Assembly (NCBI GenBank): GCA_945641355.1
Contig: CALZEQ010000035.1
Span: forward strand, 1 to 35,412
DNA: 35,412 bases
Direction: 5' to 3'
Source: an uncultured Mediterranea sp.
GTDB taxonomy: Bacteria > Bacteroidota > Bacteroidia > Bacteroidales > Bacteroidaceae
The translations under genes were made by a program, and so were the position numbers. A model generated the notes under the pieces. It saw nothing but the letters and a program-made list of their open reading frames with translations. It searched no databases and was not told where the DNA came from. Positions 15,691-25,494 of the stretch are shown here, one piece after another (the stretch's first letter is position 1; every line of letters starts with the position of its first letter).

Positions 15691-15801
15691 AAAGGCTATG
15701 CCAAGCCCTACGCCACCGATCCGCGCCAGATAATCTGCATCGGCATGAACTTTTCGTCAGAGACCCGCACCATAGCCGAATGGAAAATCCAATCGTGCTA
15801 A
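15691..15801 (+). pseudogene. 3' remnant of an AAA-ATPase / PD-(D/E)XK nuclease-domain gene
   Basis: The frame reads KGYAKPYATDPRQI, then IGMNFSSETRTIAEW, ending at TAA 15799-15801. This is the characteristic C-terminal end of the large Bacteroidota family with an AAA-like ATPase (PF09820) and a PD-(D/E)XK domain (PF08011, DUF1703), normally over 500 residues. Only about 36 codons remain. Homology stops at the edge of the tandem repeats, so the upstream part has been deleted. No start codon or ribosome site is present, so it is a dead fragment. Confidence 0.75.
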
Positions 15802-15831
15802 AAGTCGTGCGGTATCTCTTGTGAAATTGCA

Positions 15832-16788
15832 TCAAAACTTGTGGGCACTCTTCGTGCGTTTCACCGTATAGAGGATATTTCCATTTTTGTCAATCATACG
15901 TAGTTCCAGGCTCTTCTTGTCTGTCGAGATAATGGAGAAACCCGGTTCGGGGCTGCAGAACAGCGTTCCTTTTATGGGTTTTACTTTGCGTGCCAGCGAG
16001 CCGGCTGAATTGGTAATGTAGTCCGTGTCACTGCCTTCAGCACGTACATGCTGGAAGTTGTGGATGTGGCCACATAGATACATGTCTACCCGATGTCGGC
16101 GCAGAATCGGATCCAGACGCGACTGCATATCCTGCCGCTCGCTGTCCGACTTGGATGTCTCGGCATAGATAGGATGGTGGCCGGCTACGATTATCCAGTC
16201 CTCGTCGGCCACATTCAGCACACTGTCCATCCAAGCCAGTTGCCGCTGGTAGTCCTGATGACAGGCATCGGGGTATTGCAGGCTGTCAGTCCGGTATTTG
16301 TCAATCATCGGAGCGGTGTCTGTCCACACTACGCGCAGGGTCATTCCCTTCTTTTCAAACCGTTTGGTATAGTAGCGTGCCGGCATTTCCCAGCGTCGGC
16401 TGACGTGCGAATAGTCGAGCACTGCCTGCGTGTTGCCCCGGTATTCGTGATTGCCCAGCAAGGGAAACCAGTCAATCATCAGTTCGGGGTGCGCGTAAAT
16501 CAGTTCGTAGTTGGTCATCCAAAGCGGGTCGTTGATGCTCTGTACCCCTTCGAAATGATGCACGTCGCCTGTCGCCAATACAAATTCGGGGCCTACCTCT
16601 TCGGCCATCGTGCCCATTCGTTCGGCAATGGGCTTCTGGTCGTAATACCCGTTCCGGCCCAGGTCGTTGGCTACATAAAAGTTGAATTTGCCCTTATAAG
16701 GGGTGTAATCGATGCTTTGCGCATGGAGGGTAAGGTGCATTGCCCAGGCCATCATCAGCCAGGCCGCTCTTTGTACAAATCGTTTCAT
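15832..16788 (-). CDS. secreted metallophosphoesterase, purple acid phosphatase-like
   Basis: A 318-residue calcineurin-like phosphoesterase with a signal peptide (cleavage after LHA at residue 23), so periplasmic or surface exposed. The dinuclear-metal motifs are in order: NDLG (D42), GDVHHFEG (D75), GNHEY (N113, H114), GHHP (H204) and GHIHNFQH (H241, H243). The spacing resembles tartrate-resistant (ACP5-like) acid phosphatases, which hydrolyse phosphomonoesters. The first motif has Asn in place of the usual Gly in GD.G. It stands alone with its own promoter and ends 31 nt from the converging gene remnant. Substrate unknown. Confidence 0.92.
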   Translation of the reverse strand: MKRFVQRAAWLMMAWAMHLTLHAQSIDYTPYKGKFNFYVANDLGRNGYYDQKPIAERMGTMAEEVGPEFVLATGDVHHFEGVQSINDPLWMTNYELIYAHPELMIDWFPLLGNHEYRGNTQAVLDYSHVSRRWEMPARYYTKRFEKKGMTLRVVWTDTAPMIDKYRTDSLQYPDACHQDYQRQLAWMDSVLNVADEDWIIVAGHHPIYAETSKSDSERQDMQSRLDPILRRHRVDMYLCGHIHNFQHVRAEGSDTDYITNSAGSLARKVKPIKGTLFCSPEPGFSIISTDKKSLELRMIDKNGNILYTVKRTKSAHKF

Positions 16789-16851
16789 TCTAATATAATA
16801 TGTATAAGTTTGATGTTTATTTGAAGTGAATCATTCGGCGGTTCACTCCTG

Positions 16852-16859
16852 CAAAGTTA
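16852..16859 (-). promoter_or_regulatory. promoter -7 element of the metallophosphoesterase gene
   Basis: On the minus strand this reads TAACTTTG, an exact TAnnTTTG match. Transcription would begin near 16845, about 57 nt before the ATG at 16788. Confidence 0.57.
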
Positions 16860-16953
16860 CTCCACCGGAATGAAAGAAACGGTTACGGAAGTGTGAAATG
16901 AAGGTGACAAAAGTGTTACTTTGACGGAAGCCCATAGAAATGCCATCTCGTCG

Positions 16954-16975
16954 GTGTCAACAGGAGCTGTGACAC
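16954..16975 (+). terminator. hairpin upstream of the rpsL promoter
   Basis: GTGTC/GACAC and ACAG/CTGT form a stem with one bulged A and a GAG loop, followed by TTTGTTTG. It resembles an intrinsic terminator insulating rpsL from upstream plus-strand transcription, but no plus-strand gene lies just before it. Confidence 0.35.
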
Positions 16976-17024
16976 TTTGTTTGAAAGAAAAACTTAGTTA
17001 AAAATAGATAATTACTCGTATTGC

Positions 17025-17055
17025 ATTGATATTTCAAAAATTATCAGTATCTTTG
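17025..17055 (+). promoter_or_regulatory. promoter of the rpsL-led ribosomal cluster
   Basis: TATCTTTG (17048-17055) matches TAnnTTTG exactly, with ATTG at 17025-17028 and a 19-nt spacer. Transcription should start near 17062, giving a 5' leader of about 56 nt before rpsL. Confidence 0.72.
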
Positions 17056-17117
17056 CAGCCCGAAAAAGTGTACAGTAGAATTAATATAACAATAACATAT
17101 AACTAAAAACAATTAAA

Positions 17118-17519
17118 ATGCCTACAATTCAGCAATTAGTAAGAAAAGGACGCCAAGTGCTGCTTGACAAGAGCAAGTCTCCGGCCTTGGATTCATGTCC
17201 TCAAAGACGTGGCGTTTGCGTGAGAGTGTACACTACCACTCCGAAAAAACCGAATTCAGCTATGCGTAAGGTAGCTCGTGTGCGTTTGACCAACGGTAAA
17301 GAGGTTAACTCTTACATTCCGGGTGAAGGTCACAACCTGCAGGAACACTCTATCGTATTGGTGCGTGGCGGTCGTGTGAAGGACCTCCCCGGTGTGCGTT
17401 ACCATATCGTTCGTGGTACATTGGATACCGCAGGCGTTGCAGGTCGTACACAGAGACGCTCCAAGTACGGTGCCAAACGTCCGAAGCCGGGACAGGCTGC
17501 TCCCGCTAAGAAGAAATAA
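17118..17519 (+). CDS. rpsL: 30S ribosomal protein S12 (uS12)
   Basis: Decoding-centre protein of the 30S subunit. The 133-residue sequence includes [13 protein letters not shown], with lysines at 43 and 44, and [13 protein letters not shown]. These are the sites where streptomycin-resistance changes occur, and both are of the sensitive type here. The C-terminus ends in a basic tail. First gene of the cluster, with its own promoter; 154 nt separate it from rpsG. Confidence 0.98.
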   Translation: MPTIQQLVRKGRQVLLDKSKSPALDSCPQRRGVCVRVYTTTPKKPNSAMRKVARVRLTNGKEVNSYIPGEGHNLQEHSIVLVRGGRVKDLPGVRYHIVRGTLDTAGVAGRTQRRSKYGAKRPKPGQAAPAKKK

Positions 17520-17673
17520 TCAGACGGCCAAGTTTTAAAAACAAGTAAAATAAAAAGTAATAACTTACGTTTTAGTTTGTTGGAGATGCTAAAGGTTGAG
17601 TAAATTTCCCGGTGGGGAAGTTGAAGAAGACAGAAGTAAACAACCAAGAACGAAAACACTATTTTTCAAACAA

Positions 17674-18150
17674 ATGAGAAAAGCAAAACCTAAAAAACGC
17701 ATTATCCTTCCGGATCCTGTGTTTAACGATGTGAAAGTTTCCAAGTTTGTGAACCATCTGATGTATGATGGCAAGAAGAATACTTCGTATGAAATCTTCT
17801 ATGCTGCATTGGAGACAGTGAAGAACAAGATGCAGAACGAAGAGAAGTCTGCTCTCGAAATCTGGAAGAAGGCGTTGGATAATGTGACTCCTCAAGTGGA
17901 AGTGAAGTCTCGCCGTGTGGGTGGTGCTACCTTCCAGGTTCCTACTGAAATCCGTCCGGATCGTAAGGAGTCTATCTCTATGAAGAATTTGATTATCTTT
18001 GCCCGCAAGCGTGGCGGCAAGTCAATGGCTGACAAGTTGGCTGCCGAAATCATGGATGCATTCAACGAGCAGGGCGGTGCCTTCAAACGTAAAGAAGATA
18101 TGCACAGAATGGCTGAGGCTAACCGTGCATTTGCTCATTTCAGATTCTAA
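17674..18150 (+). CDS. rpsG: 30S ribosomal protein S7 (uS7)
   Basis: Binds the 3' domain of 16S rRNA and nucleates 30S head assembly. The 158-residue length from ATG 17674 ([10 protein letters not shown]) is standard for the phylum. An in-frame TTG at 17596 would add 26 residues unlike any S7 and is rejected. In E. coli S7 represses the str operon through the rpsL-rpsG spacer; here that spacer is 154 nt, AT-rich, and could hold such a site, but I see no matching structure. Confidence 0.97.
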   Translation: MRKAKPKKRIILPDPVFNDVKVSKFVNHLMYDGKKNTSYEIFYAALETVKNKMQNEEKSALEIWKKALDNVTPQVEVKSRRVGGATFQVPTEIRPDRKESISMKNLIIFARKRGGKSMADKLAAEIMDAFNEQGGAFKRKEDMHRMAEANRAFAHFRF

Positions 18151-18176
18151 TCAATCATCAATATACGCATTAGAAA

Positions 18177-20294
18177 ATGGCTAAGCACGATTTACATTTG
18201 ACAAGAAATATCGGTATCATGGCTCACATCGATGCCGGTAAGACGACAACCTCTGAACGTATTCTGTTCTACACAGGTCTGACTCACAAAATCGGTGAGG
18301 TGCACGATGGCGCAGCCACGATGGACTGGATGGAACAGGAGCAGGAACGCGGTATTACAATTACTTCTGCCGCTACTACTACGTTTTGGAACTATGATGG
18401 CAAGAAATTCAAAATCAATCTGATTGACACTCCGGGACACGTTGACTTCACGGCTGAGGTTGAACGTTCGCTGCGTGTGTTGGACGGTGCTGTCGCAACT
18501 TACTGTGCAGTAGGTGGTGTAGAACCCCAATCTGAGACCGTATGGCGTCAGGCTGACAAATATAACGTACCCCGTATCGGTTATGTGAACAAGATGGACC
18601 GCTCTGGTGCCGACTTCTTTGAGGTAGTTCGCCAGATGAAGGACGTGTTGGGCGCTAACCCCTGTCCGGTAGTGATTCCTATCGGTGCAGAAGAGAACTT
18701 CAAGGGTGTTATTGACCTGGTTAAGATGAAGGCTATCCTGTGGCACGATGAGACCATGGGTGCCGACTATGATGTAGAAGAAATTCCTGCCAACCTGCTG
18801 GCTGAGGCCGAGGAGTGGAGAGACAAGATGCTGGAAAAGGTGGCCGAGTTTGACGAGGCACTGATGGAGAAATACTTTGAAGATCCTTCTACCATTTCCG
18901 AAGAGGAAATTCTCCGCGCATTGCGTGCCGGTACACTGAAGATGGAGATTGTTCCGATGCTCTGCGGCTCTTCTTTCAAGAACAAGGGTGTTCAGACGCT
19001 GCTCGACTATGTGTGCGCCTTCCTGCCTTCTCCGATGGATACACCCAACATTGTGGGTACCAATCCTAACACCGGTGCCGAGGAAGACCGTAAGCCCGAT
19101 GAGGATGAGAAGACTTCCGCTTTGGCATTCAAGATTGCTACTGACCCCTATGTAGGTCGTCTGACATTCTTCCGTGTCTATTCAGGAAAGGTTGAGGCTG
19201 GCTCGTACATCTTCAATACCCGCTCTGGTAAGAAGGAGCGTGTTTCTCGTCTGTTCCAGATGCACTCCAACAAGCAGAACCCTGTGGAACTCATCTCTGC
19301 CGGTGATATCGGTGCAGGTGTAGGTTTCAAGGACATCCGCACGGGTGACACCCTCTGCGACGAAGATGCTCCTATCGTATTGGAGTCTATGGACTTCCCC
19401 GAACCGGTTATCGGTATCGCCGTTGAGCCTAAGACGCAGAAAGATATGGAGAAACTGTCCAACGGTTTGGCCAAGCTGGCTGAAGAAGACCCGACGTTCA
19501 CCGTACGTACGGACGAGCAGAGCGGTCAGACGGTTATCTCCGGTATGGGTGAGCTCCACCTCGATATCATCATCGACCGTCTGAAGCGTGAGTTCAAGGT
19601 TGAATGTAACCAGGGTAAGCCCCAGGTGAACTACAAGGAGGCTATCACGAAGACCATCAACCTGCGCGAAGTTTACAAGAAACAGTCGGGTGGTCGCGGT
19701 AAGTTTGCCGATATCATCGTAAATGTTGGCCCGGTAGACGAAGACTTCAAGGAAGGCGGCCTGCAGTTCGTAAACGAAGTGACTGGCGGTAATATTCCTA
19801 AGGAATTCATTCCTTCTGTACAGAAGGGCTTCCAGACAGCCATGAAGAATGGCGTGCTGGCAGGATTCCCCTTGGATTCGCTGAAGGTGACGCTGCTCGA
19901 CGGTTCGTTCCACCCCGTAGACTCCGACCAGCTTTCGTTTGAAATCTGCGCCATCCAGGCTTATAAGAACGCCTGCTCTAAGGCCGGTCCTGTCCTGATG
20001 GAGCCTATCATGAAGCTGGAGGTCGTTACCCCCGAAGAGAACATGGGTGACGTCATCGGCGACTTGAACAAACGTCGTGGTCAGGTAGAAGGTATGGAGT
20101 CCAGCCGCTCGGGTGCCCGCATCGTGAAGGCTATGGTTCCGCTGGCAGAAATGTTCGGCTACGTAACAGCCTTGCGTACCATCACTTCTGGTCGTGCTAC
20201 TTCTTCTATGTCTTACGACCATCATGCACAGGTATCTACTTCGATTGCGAAGGCTGTGCTGGATGAAGTAAAAGGACGTGCCGATCTTCTTTAA
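18177..20294 (+). CDS. fusA: elongation factor G
   Basis: GTPase that drives ribosomal translocation and helps recycling. All G motifs are present in the 705-residue protein: AHIDAGKTT (16-24), RGITIT (58-63), DTPGHVDF (84-91), NKMD (138-141) and [10 protein letters not shown]. The histidine in DTPGH needed for GTP hydrolysis is intact, so this is the canonical enzyme rather than the hydrolysis-sparing EF-G2 known from Bacteroides. No tuf gene follows, unlike the enterobacterial str operon. Confidence 0.98.
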   Translation: MAKHDLHLTRNIGIMAHIDAGKTTTSERILFYTGLTHKIGEVHDGAATMDWMEQEQERGITITSAATTTFWNYDGKKFKINLIDTPGHVDFTAEVERSLRVLDGAVATYCAVGGVEPQSETVWRQADKYNVPRIGYVNKMDRSGADFFEVVRQMKDVLGANPCPVVIPIGAEENFKGVIDLVKMKAILWHDETMGADYDVEEIPANLLAEAEEWRDKMLEKVAEFDEALMEKYFEDPSTISEEEILRALRAGTLKMEIVPMLCGSSFKNKGVQTLLDYVCAFLPSPMDTPNIVGTNPNTGAEEDRKPDEDEKTSALAFKIATDPYVGRLTFFRVYSGKVEAGSYIFNTRSGKKERVSRLFQMHSNKQNPVELISAGDIGAGVGFKDIRTGDTLCDEDAPIVLESMDFPEPVIGIAVEPKTQKDMEKLSNGLAKLAEEDPTFTVRTDEQSGQTVISGMGELHLDIIIDRLKREFKVECNQGKPQVNYKEAITKTINLREVYKKQSGGRGKFADIIVNVGPVDEDFKEGGLQFVNEVTGGNIPKEFIPSVQKGFQTAMKNGVLAGFPLDSLKVTLLDGSFHPVDSDQLSFEICAIQAYKNACSKAGPVLMEPIMKLEVVTPEENMGDVIGDLNKRRGQVEGMESSRSGARIVKAMVPLAEMFGYVTALRTITSGRATSSMSYDHHAQVSTSIAKAVLDEVKGRADLL

Positions 20295-20308
20295 ATGAAA
20301 TAACTGAA

Positions 20309-20344
20309 TTCCGTAGGTTAGCGAATGACTCTTAACCTACGGAA
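20309..20344 (+). terminator. strong hairpin between fusA and rpsJ
   Basis: TTCCGTAGGTTA (20309-20320) and TAACCTACGGAA (20333-20344) form a perfect 12-bp stem with a 12-nt loop. The bases after it (CTTCATCTTATAA) are only moderately T-rich. It may end part of the str transcripts, act as an RNA processing site, or stabilise the fusA 3' end. I find no TAnnTTTG promoter before rpsJ, so read-through is required. Confidence 0.6.
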
Positions 20345-20382
20345 CTTCATCTTATAATAACAATACTAACTTAATAAAAGTA

Positions 20383-20688
20383 ATGAGTCAAAAAATTAGA
20401 ATCAAACTGAAATCTTACGACCACAACTTGGTTGACAAGTCAGCCGAGAAGATTGTAAGAACGGTAAAAACTACCGGTGCTATCGTGAGCGGTCCTATTC
20501 CTCTCCCTACACACAAACGTATCTTTACCGTAAACCGTTCGACTTTCGTAAACAAGAAGTCGCGTGAACAATTCGAACTCTCTTCTTACAAGAGACTGAT
20601 TGACATCTATAGCTCAACAGCTAAGACGGTAGACGCTCTGATGAAGCTTGAGTTGCCGAGTGGTGTGGAAGTAGAAATCAAAGTCTAA
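20383..20688 (+). CDS. rpsJ: 30S ribosomal protein S10 (uS10, NusE)
   Basis: Binds 16S rRNA in the 30S head and, as NusE, partners NusB in transcription antitermination. The 101-residue protein has the conserved [17 protein letters not shown] loop near residues 41-57. First gene of the S10 segment, 19 nt before rplC. No own promoter was recognised. Confidence 0.98.
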   Translation: MSQKIRIKLKSYDHNLVDKSAEKIVRTVKTTGAIVSGPIPLPTHKRIFTVNRSTFVNKKSREQFELSSYKRLIDIYSSTAKTVDALMKLELPSGVEVEIKV

Positions 20689-20707
20689 GTATTAAATTTT
20701 AAGTGAA

Positions 20708-21325
20708 ATGCCAGGATTATTAGGAAAAAAAATCGGAATGACATCCGTTTTCAGTGCCGAGGGTAAAAACGTACCATGCACTGTTATCGAAGCAGGTCCT
20801 TGTGTTGTTACTCAAGTGAAAACTGTAGAAAAAGACGGCTATGCCGCTGTACAGCTGGGCTTCCAGGACAAGAAAGAGAAGCACACTACCAAGCCCTTGA
20901 TGGGACACTTCAAGAAGGCTGGAGTAACTCCCAAGAGACACTTGGCTGAGTTCAAGGAATTTGAGACTGAACTGAATCTGGGTGATACCGTTACAGTGGA
21001 ATTGTTCAACGACGCACAGTTTGTTGACGTGGTAGGTACTTCCAAGGGTAAGGGTTTCCAGGGCGTTGTTAAGCGTCACGGTTTCGGTGGTGTAGGCCAG
21101 ACTACTCACGGTCAGCACAACCGCGCTCGCAAGCCGGGTTCTATCGGTGCATGTTCTTACCCTGCAAAGGTTTTCAAGGGTATGCGCATGGGCGGACAGC
21201 TCGGTGGCGGTAGAGTGACTGTTCAGAACTTGCAAGTATTAAAGGTAATCGCGGAACACAATCTGCTCCTCATCAAGGGCTCTGTTCCTGGTTGCAAAGG
21301 TTCAATCGTTTTAATTGAGAAATAA
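20708..21325 (+). CDS. rplC: 50S ribosomal protein L3 (uL3)
   Basis: Early-assembling 50S protein whose extension reaches the peptidyl transferase centre. The 205-residue sequence has [14 protein letters not shown] and the tip loop [16 protein letters not shown]. At the tip, Ala-Cys replaces the Gln-Asn of E. coli, so the glutamine methylated by PrmB there appears absent. Its stop TAA shares one base with the rplD ATG. Confidence 0.97.
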   Translation: MPGLLGKKIGMTSVFSAEGKNVPCTVIEAGPCVVTQVKTVEKDGYAAVQLGFQDKKEKHTTKPLMGHFKKAGVTPKRHLAEFKEFETELNLGDTVTVELFNDAQFVDVVGTSKGKGFQGVVKRHGFGGVGQTTHGQHNRARKPGSIGACSYPAKVFKGMRMGGQLGGGRVTVQNLQVLKVIAEHNLLLIKGSVPGCKGSIVLIEK

Positions 21326-21951
21326 TGGAACTTAGCGTATATAACATTAAAGGTGAAGACACAGGAAGAAAGGTTACGTTGAACGAATCTATCTTCGGAA
21401 TTGAACCCAACGACCATGCTATCTACTTGGATGTTAAACAGTTTATGGCTAACCGTCGTCAGGGAACACACAAGTCGAAGGAAAGAAGCGAAATCAGTGG
21501 TTCTACGCGCAAGATTGGTCGTCAGAAAGGTGGCGGCGGTGCACGTCGTGGTGATATGAACTCTCCGGTTCTCGTCGGTGGTGGTCGCGTGTTCGGTCCG
21601 AAACCCAGAGACTATGAGTTCAAGCTGAACAAGAAGGTGAAGGCTTTGGCGCGCAGATCTGCTTTGGCTTACAAGGCTCAGAACAATGCCATTGTAGTCG
21701 TTGAAGATTTCAGTTTCGAGGCTCCGAAGACGAAGGAATTTATCGCTTTGACAAAAAATCTTAAAGTTTCTGATAAAAAGCTGCTTATGGTTTTGCCGGA
21801 AGCAAATAAAAACGTATATTTGTCAGCTCGTAATGTGAAGGGTGCCAACGTGCAGACTATCTCAGGTCTTAATACTTACAGAGTATTGGATGCTGGGGTC
21901 GTTGTGTTTGCTGAAAGTGCTCTTTCTGCAATCGACAATATCTTAATGTAA
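21325..21951 (+). CDS. rplD: 50S ribosomal protein L4 (uL4)
   Basis: Lines the nascent peptide tunnel. The 208-residue protein contains the long tunnel loop ([17 protein letters not shown], near residues 56-72), where macrolide-resistance changes arise. In E. coli L4 represses the S10 operon via the rpsJ leader; no equivalent was recognised. It overlaps rplC by 1 nt, suggesting coupled translation. Confidence 0.97.
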   Translation: MELSVYNIKGEDTGRKVTLNESIFGIEPNDHAIYLDVKQFMANRRQGTHKSKERSEISGSTRKIGRQKGGGGARRGDMNSPVLVGGGRVFGPKPRDYEFKLNKKVKALARRSALAYKAQNNAIVVVEDFSFEAPKTKEFIALTKNLKVSDKKLLMVLPEANKNVYLSARNVKGANVQTISGLNTYRVLDAGVVVFAESALSAIDNILM

Positions 21952-21967
21952 AAAGGAGGCTTAGATA

Positions 21968-22261
21968 ATGGGAATTATTATTAAACCGTTGGTGACAGAG
22001 AAGATGACAGCGATTACCGAAAAGGCTAACAACCGTTTCGGTTTTATCGTGCGTCCTGACGCTAATAAATTGGAAATTAAGAAGGAAGTGGAAGCCCTTT
22101 ACAACGTTACTGTAGTTGGTGTGAATACAATCCGTTATGCCGGCAAAAGCAAAAGCCGCTATACACGTGCAGGTATCATCAACGGCCGTACGAATGCTTA
22201 CAAGAAGGCTATCGTTACGTTGAAGGAAGGAGATACTATTGATTTTTATAGCAATATTTAA
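21968..22261 (+). CDS. rplW: 50S ribosomal protein L23 (uL23)
   Basis: Tunnel-exit protein that docks trigger factor and SRP. The 97-residue sequence starts [14 protein letters not shown], typical of the family. It has a perfect AGGAGG (21954-21959) 8 nt before the ATG, unusual for this phylum. Only 5 nt separate it from rplB. Confidence 0.97.
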   Translation: MGIIIKPLVTEKMTAITEKANNRFGFIVRPDANKLEIKKEVEALYNVTVVGVNTIRYAGKSKSRYTRAGIINGRTNAYKKAIVTLKEGDTIDFYSNI

Positions 22262-22266
22262 TAGAA

Positions 22267-23091
22267 ATGGCAGTACGTAAATTTAAGCCCACAACGCCGG
22301 GGCAAAGACATAAGATTATTGGTACTTTCGAAGAGATTACTGCACGGGTACCAGAAAAGTCTCTTGTATTTGGTAAGAAATCTTCAGGTGGTCGCAACAA
22401 CGTAGGTAAGATGACCATGCGCTACATCGGTGGCGGTCACAAGAAGGTAATCCGTATCGTAGACTTCAAGAGAAACAAGGACGGCGTACCTGCAGTGGTT
22501 AAAACAATCGAATACGATCCGAACCGTTCGGCTCGCATCGCTTTGTTGTTTTATGCAGATGGTGAAAAAAGATATATTATCGCTCCCAATGGATTGCAAG
22601 TTGGTGCGACTCTGATGTCAGGTGAAAATGCGGCTCCCGAGGTGGGAAACGCACTTCCTCTTCAGAATATTCCGGTGGGTACCGTAATTCACAATATCGA
22701 ATTGCGCCCGGGTCAAGGTGCTGCCTTGGTTCGCTCGGCCGGTAACTTCGCTCAGTTGACTTCAAGAGAAGGAAAATACTGCGTTATCAAGTTGCCTTCA
22801 GGTGAGGTTCGCCAGATCCTCAGCACATGCAAGGCTACTATCGGTAGCGTAGGTAACTCGGATCATGGATTGGAAAGCTCTGGTAAGGCAGGACGTTCTC
22901 GTTGGTTGGGTCGTCGTCCGCACAACCGTGGTGTCGTTATGAACCCGGTTGATCACCCGATGGGTGGTGGTGAAGGACGCGCTTCTGGAGGACACCCGAG
23001 ATCTCGCAAGGGATTGTATGCTAAGGGACTTAAGACAAGAGCTCCTAAGAAACAATCTAATAAGTATATTATTGAGAGAAGAAAGAAGTAA
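22267..23091 (+). CDS. rplB: 50S ribosomal protein L2 (uL2)
   Basis: Needed for subunit joining and peptidyl transfer. The 274-residue protein contains [21 protein letters not shown] near 220-240, including the conserved histidine equivalent to H229 of E. coli. The C-terminus is basic. It lies mid-operon, 20 nt before rpsS. Confidence 0.98.
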   Translation: MAVRKFKPTTPGQRHKIIGTFEEITARVPEKSLVFGKKSSGGRNNVGKMTMRYIGGGHKKVIRIVDFKRNKDGVPAVVKTIEYDPNRSARIALLFYADGEKRYIIAPNGLQVGATLMSGENAAPEVGNALPLQNIPVGTVIHNIELRPGQGAALVRSAGNFAQLTSREGKYCVIKLPSGEVRQILSTCKATIGSVGNSDHGLESSGKAGRSRWLGRRPHNRGVVMNPVDHPMGGGEGRASGGHPRSRKGLYAKGLKTRAPKKQSNKYIIERRKK

Positions 23092-23111
23092 TCTGATTAA
23101 TTGAGAAAATT

Positions 23112-23381
23112 ATGAGTCGTTCATTAAAAAAAGGTCCGTATATTAACGCTAAGCTTGAGAAAAAGGTGCTGGCTATGAATGAGTCGGGCAAGAAGGTGGT
23201 AGTTAAGACATGGGCCAGAGCTTCAATGATTTCGCCTGATTTCGTGGGCCATACTGTTGCAGTTCACAATGGAAATAAATTCATTCCTGTTTATGTTACC
23301 GAAAACATGGTAGGGCACAAGTTGGGCGAGTTCGCTCCGACCCGTACTTTCAGAGGACATGCCGGTAACAAGAAAAAATAA
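23112..23381 (+). CDS. rpsS: 30S ribosomal protein S19 (uS19)
   Basis: Head protein of the 30S subunit that contacts the A-site finger of the 50S. The 89-residue sequence begins [19 protein letters not shown] and holds the conserved [16 protein letters not shown] (about 68-83). It is followed after 36 nt by rplV. Confidence 0.98.
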   Translation: MSRSLKKGPYINAKLEKKVLAMNESGKKVVVKTWARASMISPDFVGHTVAVHNGNKFIPVYVTENMVGHKLGEFAPTRTFRGHAGNKKK

Positions 23382-23417
23382 ACCAGGATTTATCTGAAAT
23401 AATAAAGTAATAATATA

Positions 23418-23822
23418 ATGGGAGCAAGAAAAAAGATATCGGCTGAGAAAAGAAAAGAAGCCCTTAAAACCATGTATTTTGCAAAATTGCAGAATGTTCC
23501 TACTTCCCCTCGCAAAATGCGTCTCGTGGCAGACATGATTCGCGGGATGGAAGTGAACAGAGCACTCGGCGTACTGAAGTTCTCTTCTAAGGAAGCTGCT
23601 GCAAGAGTGGAAAAATTGTTGCGCTCTGCGATTGCTAATTGGGAGCAGAAAAACGAACGTAAGGCTGAAAGCGGTGAACTGTATGTAACCAAGATTTTTG
23701 TTGATGGTGGTGCCACACTCAAGAGAATGAGACCGGCTCCGCAGGGTAGAGGTTACAGAATCCGCAAACGTTCAAATCATGTAACATTGTTCGTTGGTTC
23801 TAAGAGTAATAACGAAGATTAA
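23418..23822 (+). CDS. rplV: 50S ribosomal protein L22 (uL22)
   Basis: Binds all 23S domains, and its beta-hairpin lines the exit tunnel. The 134-residue protein has [14 protein letters not shown] near 30-43 and the hairpin [19 protein letters not shown] near 104-122, the site of macrolide-linked mutations. It is 11 nt from rpsC. Confidence 0.97.
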   Translation: MGARKKISAEKRKEALKTMYFAKLQNVPTSPRKMRLVADMIRGMEVNRALGVLKFSSKEAAARVEKLLRSAIANWEQKNERKAESGELYVTKIFVDGGATLKRMRPAPQGRGYRIRKRSNHVTLFVGSKSNNED

Positions 23823-23833
23823 AACTAAGGTAA

Positions 23834-24565
23834 ATGGGACAAAAAGTTAATCCAATAAGCAACCGTTTAGGAATCGTCAGAGGATGGGATTCCAATTGGT
23901 ATGGTGGAAAGAATTACGGCGACTCTCTGCTGGAGGACAGCAAGATTCGTAAATATCTGAACGCTCGTCTTGCTAAAGCCAGCGTCTCCAGAATTGTAAT
24001 TGAGCGTACACTGAAACTCGTGACTATTACCGTTTGTACTGCACGTCCGGGTATTATTATCGGAAAGGGAGGTCAGGAAGTTGACAAGCTGAAAGAAGAG
24101 TTGAAGAAAGTCACCGATAAGGATATCCAGATCAATATCTTCGAAGTGAAAAGACCTGAATTGGACGCTGTCATCGTGGCTAACAACATCGCCCGTCAGG
24201 TAGAGGGAAAGATTGCCTATCGCCGTGCCATCAAGATGGCTATTGCCAATACGATGCGTATGGGTGCTGAAGGTATCAAAATTCAGATTTCAGGACGTCT
24301 GAATGGTGCTGAAATGGCACGTTCTGAAATGTATAAGGAAGGTAGAACCCCGTTGCACACCTTCAGAGCAGATATCGATTACTGTCATGCAGAAGCATTG
24401 ACGAAGGTAGGTCTGCTCGGTATCAAAGTTTGGATTTGCAGAGGTGAAGTGTATGGTAAGAAGGATTTGGCTCCGAACTTTACACAGAGCAAGGAAGGCG
24501 GCCGTGGAAGCAATAGCGGAAGCAATGGCGGTAAGAACTTCAAAAGAAAGAAAAATAATCGCTAA
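23834..24565 (+). CDS. rpsC: 30S ribosomal protein S3 (uS3)
   Basis: Forms part of the mRNA entry channel. The KH motif [14 protein letters not shown] lies at residues 73-86. The 243-residue protein ends in a Gly/Ser/Asn-rich basic tail ([19 protein letters not shown]) that is longer than in E. coli S3 (233 residues) and probably disordered. It is followed by rplP after 23 nt. Confidence 0.97.
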   Translation: MGQKVNPISNRLGIVRGWDSNWYGGKNYGDSLLEDSKIRKYLNARLAKASVSRIVIERTLKLVTITVCTARPGIIIGKGGQEVDKLKEELKKVTDKDIQINIFEVKRPELDAVIVANNIARQVEGKIAYRRAIKMAIANTMRMGAEGIKIQISGRLNGAEMARSEMYKEGRTPLHTFRADIDYCHAEALTKVGLLGIKVWICRGEVYGKKDLAPNFTQSKEGGRGSNSGSNGGKNFKRKKNNR

Positions 24566-24588
24566 ACGAATTTGAATCTTTAGGAATT

Positions 24589-25023
24589 ATGTTACAACCG
24601 AAAAAGACAAAATTCAGAAGACAGCAGAAGGGCCGTCAGAAAGGTAACGCCCAGAGAGGTAACCAGTTGGCTTTCGGATCTTTTGGAATCAAGGCTTTGG
24701 AAACCAAATGGATTACAGGCCGTCAGATTGAAGCTGCTCGTATTGCAGTGACAAGATATATGCAACGTCAAGGACAAATTTGGATTCGTATCTTCCCGGA
24801 CAAACCCATCACCAGAAAGCCTGCTGATGTGCGTATGGGTAAAGGTAAGGGTAGCCCCGAGGGATTCGTGGCCCCTGTTACTCCGGGTAGAATCATCATC
24901 GAAGCTGAAGGCGTATCTTATGAAATCGCTAAGGAAGCTTTGCGCCTTGCAGCACAGAAACTTCCTATCACTACGAAGTTCGTGGTAAGACGTGATTATG
25001 ATATTCAAAACCAAAATGCGTAA
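24589..25023 (+). CDS. rplP: 50S ribosomal protein L16 (uL16)
   Basis: Late-assembling protein near the A site that organises the peptidyl transferase centre. The 144-residue sequence has [19 protein letters not shown] and [14 protein letters not shown] (about 64-97), the conserved core. It begins [16 protein letters not shown] as usual. Five nucleotides separate it from rpmC. Confidence 0.98.
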   Translation: MLQPKKTKFRRQQKGRQKGNAQRGNQLAFGSFGIKALETKWITGRQIEAARIAVTRYMQRQGQIWIRIFPDKPITRKPADVRMGKGKGSPEGFVAPVTPGRIIIEAEGVSYEIAKEALRLAAQKLPITTKFVVRRDYDIQNQNA

Positions 25024-25028
25024 GAGGT

Positions 25029-25226
25029 ATGAAAATAGCAGAAATTAGAGAAATGGCTACCGCTGACTTGGTAGAAAGAGTAGAAGCTGAAGTGGCTAAC
25101 TACAACCAGATGGTCCTGAATCATTCTATCTCTCCACTGGACAATCCTGCTCAGATCAAACAATTACGCAGGACGATTGCGCGCATGAAGACAGAGTTGC
25201 GCGAAAGAGAACTTAACAATAAATGA
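25029..25226 (+). CDS. rpmC: 50S ribosomal protein L29 (uL29)
   Basis: Two-helix protein at the tunnel exit next to L23. It has 65 residues beginning MKIAEIREM and ending in a basic helix ([20 protein letters not shown]). The stop TGA (25224-25226) overlaps an ATG of the next frame, so translation of rpsQ may be coupled. Confidence 0.96.
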   Translation: MKIAEIREMATADLVERVEAEVANYNQMVLNHSISPLDNPAQIKQLRRTIARMKTELRERELNNK

Positions 25227-25234
25227 TGGGTTTG

Positions 25235-25492
25235 ATGGAAGCAAGAAATTTAAGAAAAGAAAGAACGGGTGTCGTGTTGAGCAATAAGATGGACAAGACC
25301 ATCACCGTTGCCGCTAAGTTCAAAGAGAAACACCCCATATACGGAAAATTCGTCAGCAAGACGAAGAAGTACCATGCTCATGATGAAAAGAATGAATGCA
25401 ATATCGGTGATACTGTACGCATTATGGAAACTCGTCCTTTGAGCAAGACTAAGAGATGGAGATTAGTAGAAATAGTTGAAAGAGCTAAGTAA
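25235..25492 (+). CDS. rpsQ: 30S ribosomal protein S17 (uS17)
   Basis: Early 16S rRNA-binding OB-fold protein. From ATG 25235 ([12 protein letters not shown]) it has 85 residues, the usual length in Bacteroides. Upstream in-frame ATGs at 25223 and 25226 would add four or three residues and overlap the rpmC stop; they cannot be excluded and would permit direct coupling. Ends 2 nt before rplN. Confidence 0.95.
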   Translation: MEARNLRKERTGVVLSNKMDKTITVAAKFKEKHPIYGKFVSKTKKYHAHDEKNECNIGDTVRIMETRPLSKTKRWRLVEIVERAK

Positions 25493-25494
25493 TT

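Larger units (their letters stand above)
16789..17117. other. divergent intergenic region upstream of rpsL
   Basis: No gene. It holds the minus-strand promoter of the phosphoesterase, a leader hairpin AGTGAA/TTCACT (16825-16847), a second hairpin (16954-16975) and the rpsL promoter. Confidence 0.7.

Noticed and set aside
17244..17261. Streptomycin-resistance change in rpsL
   Set aside because: Both lysines of PKKPNS are present, as in sensitive wild-type proteins.
17596..17673. 26-residue N-terminal extension of S7 from a TTG codon
   Set aside because: S7 proteins begin MRKxKPxKR; the extension has no family similarity and would be a chance open frame.
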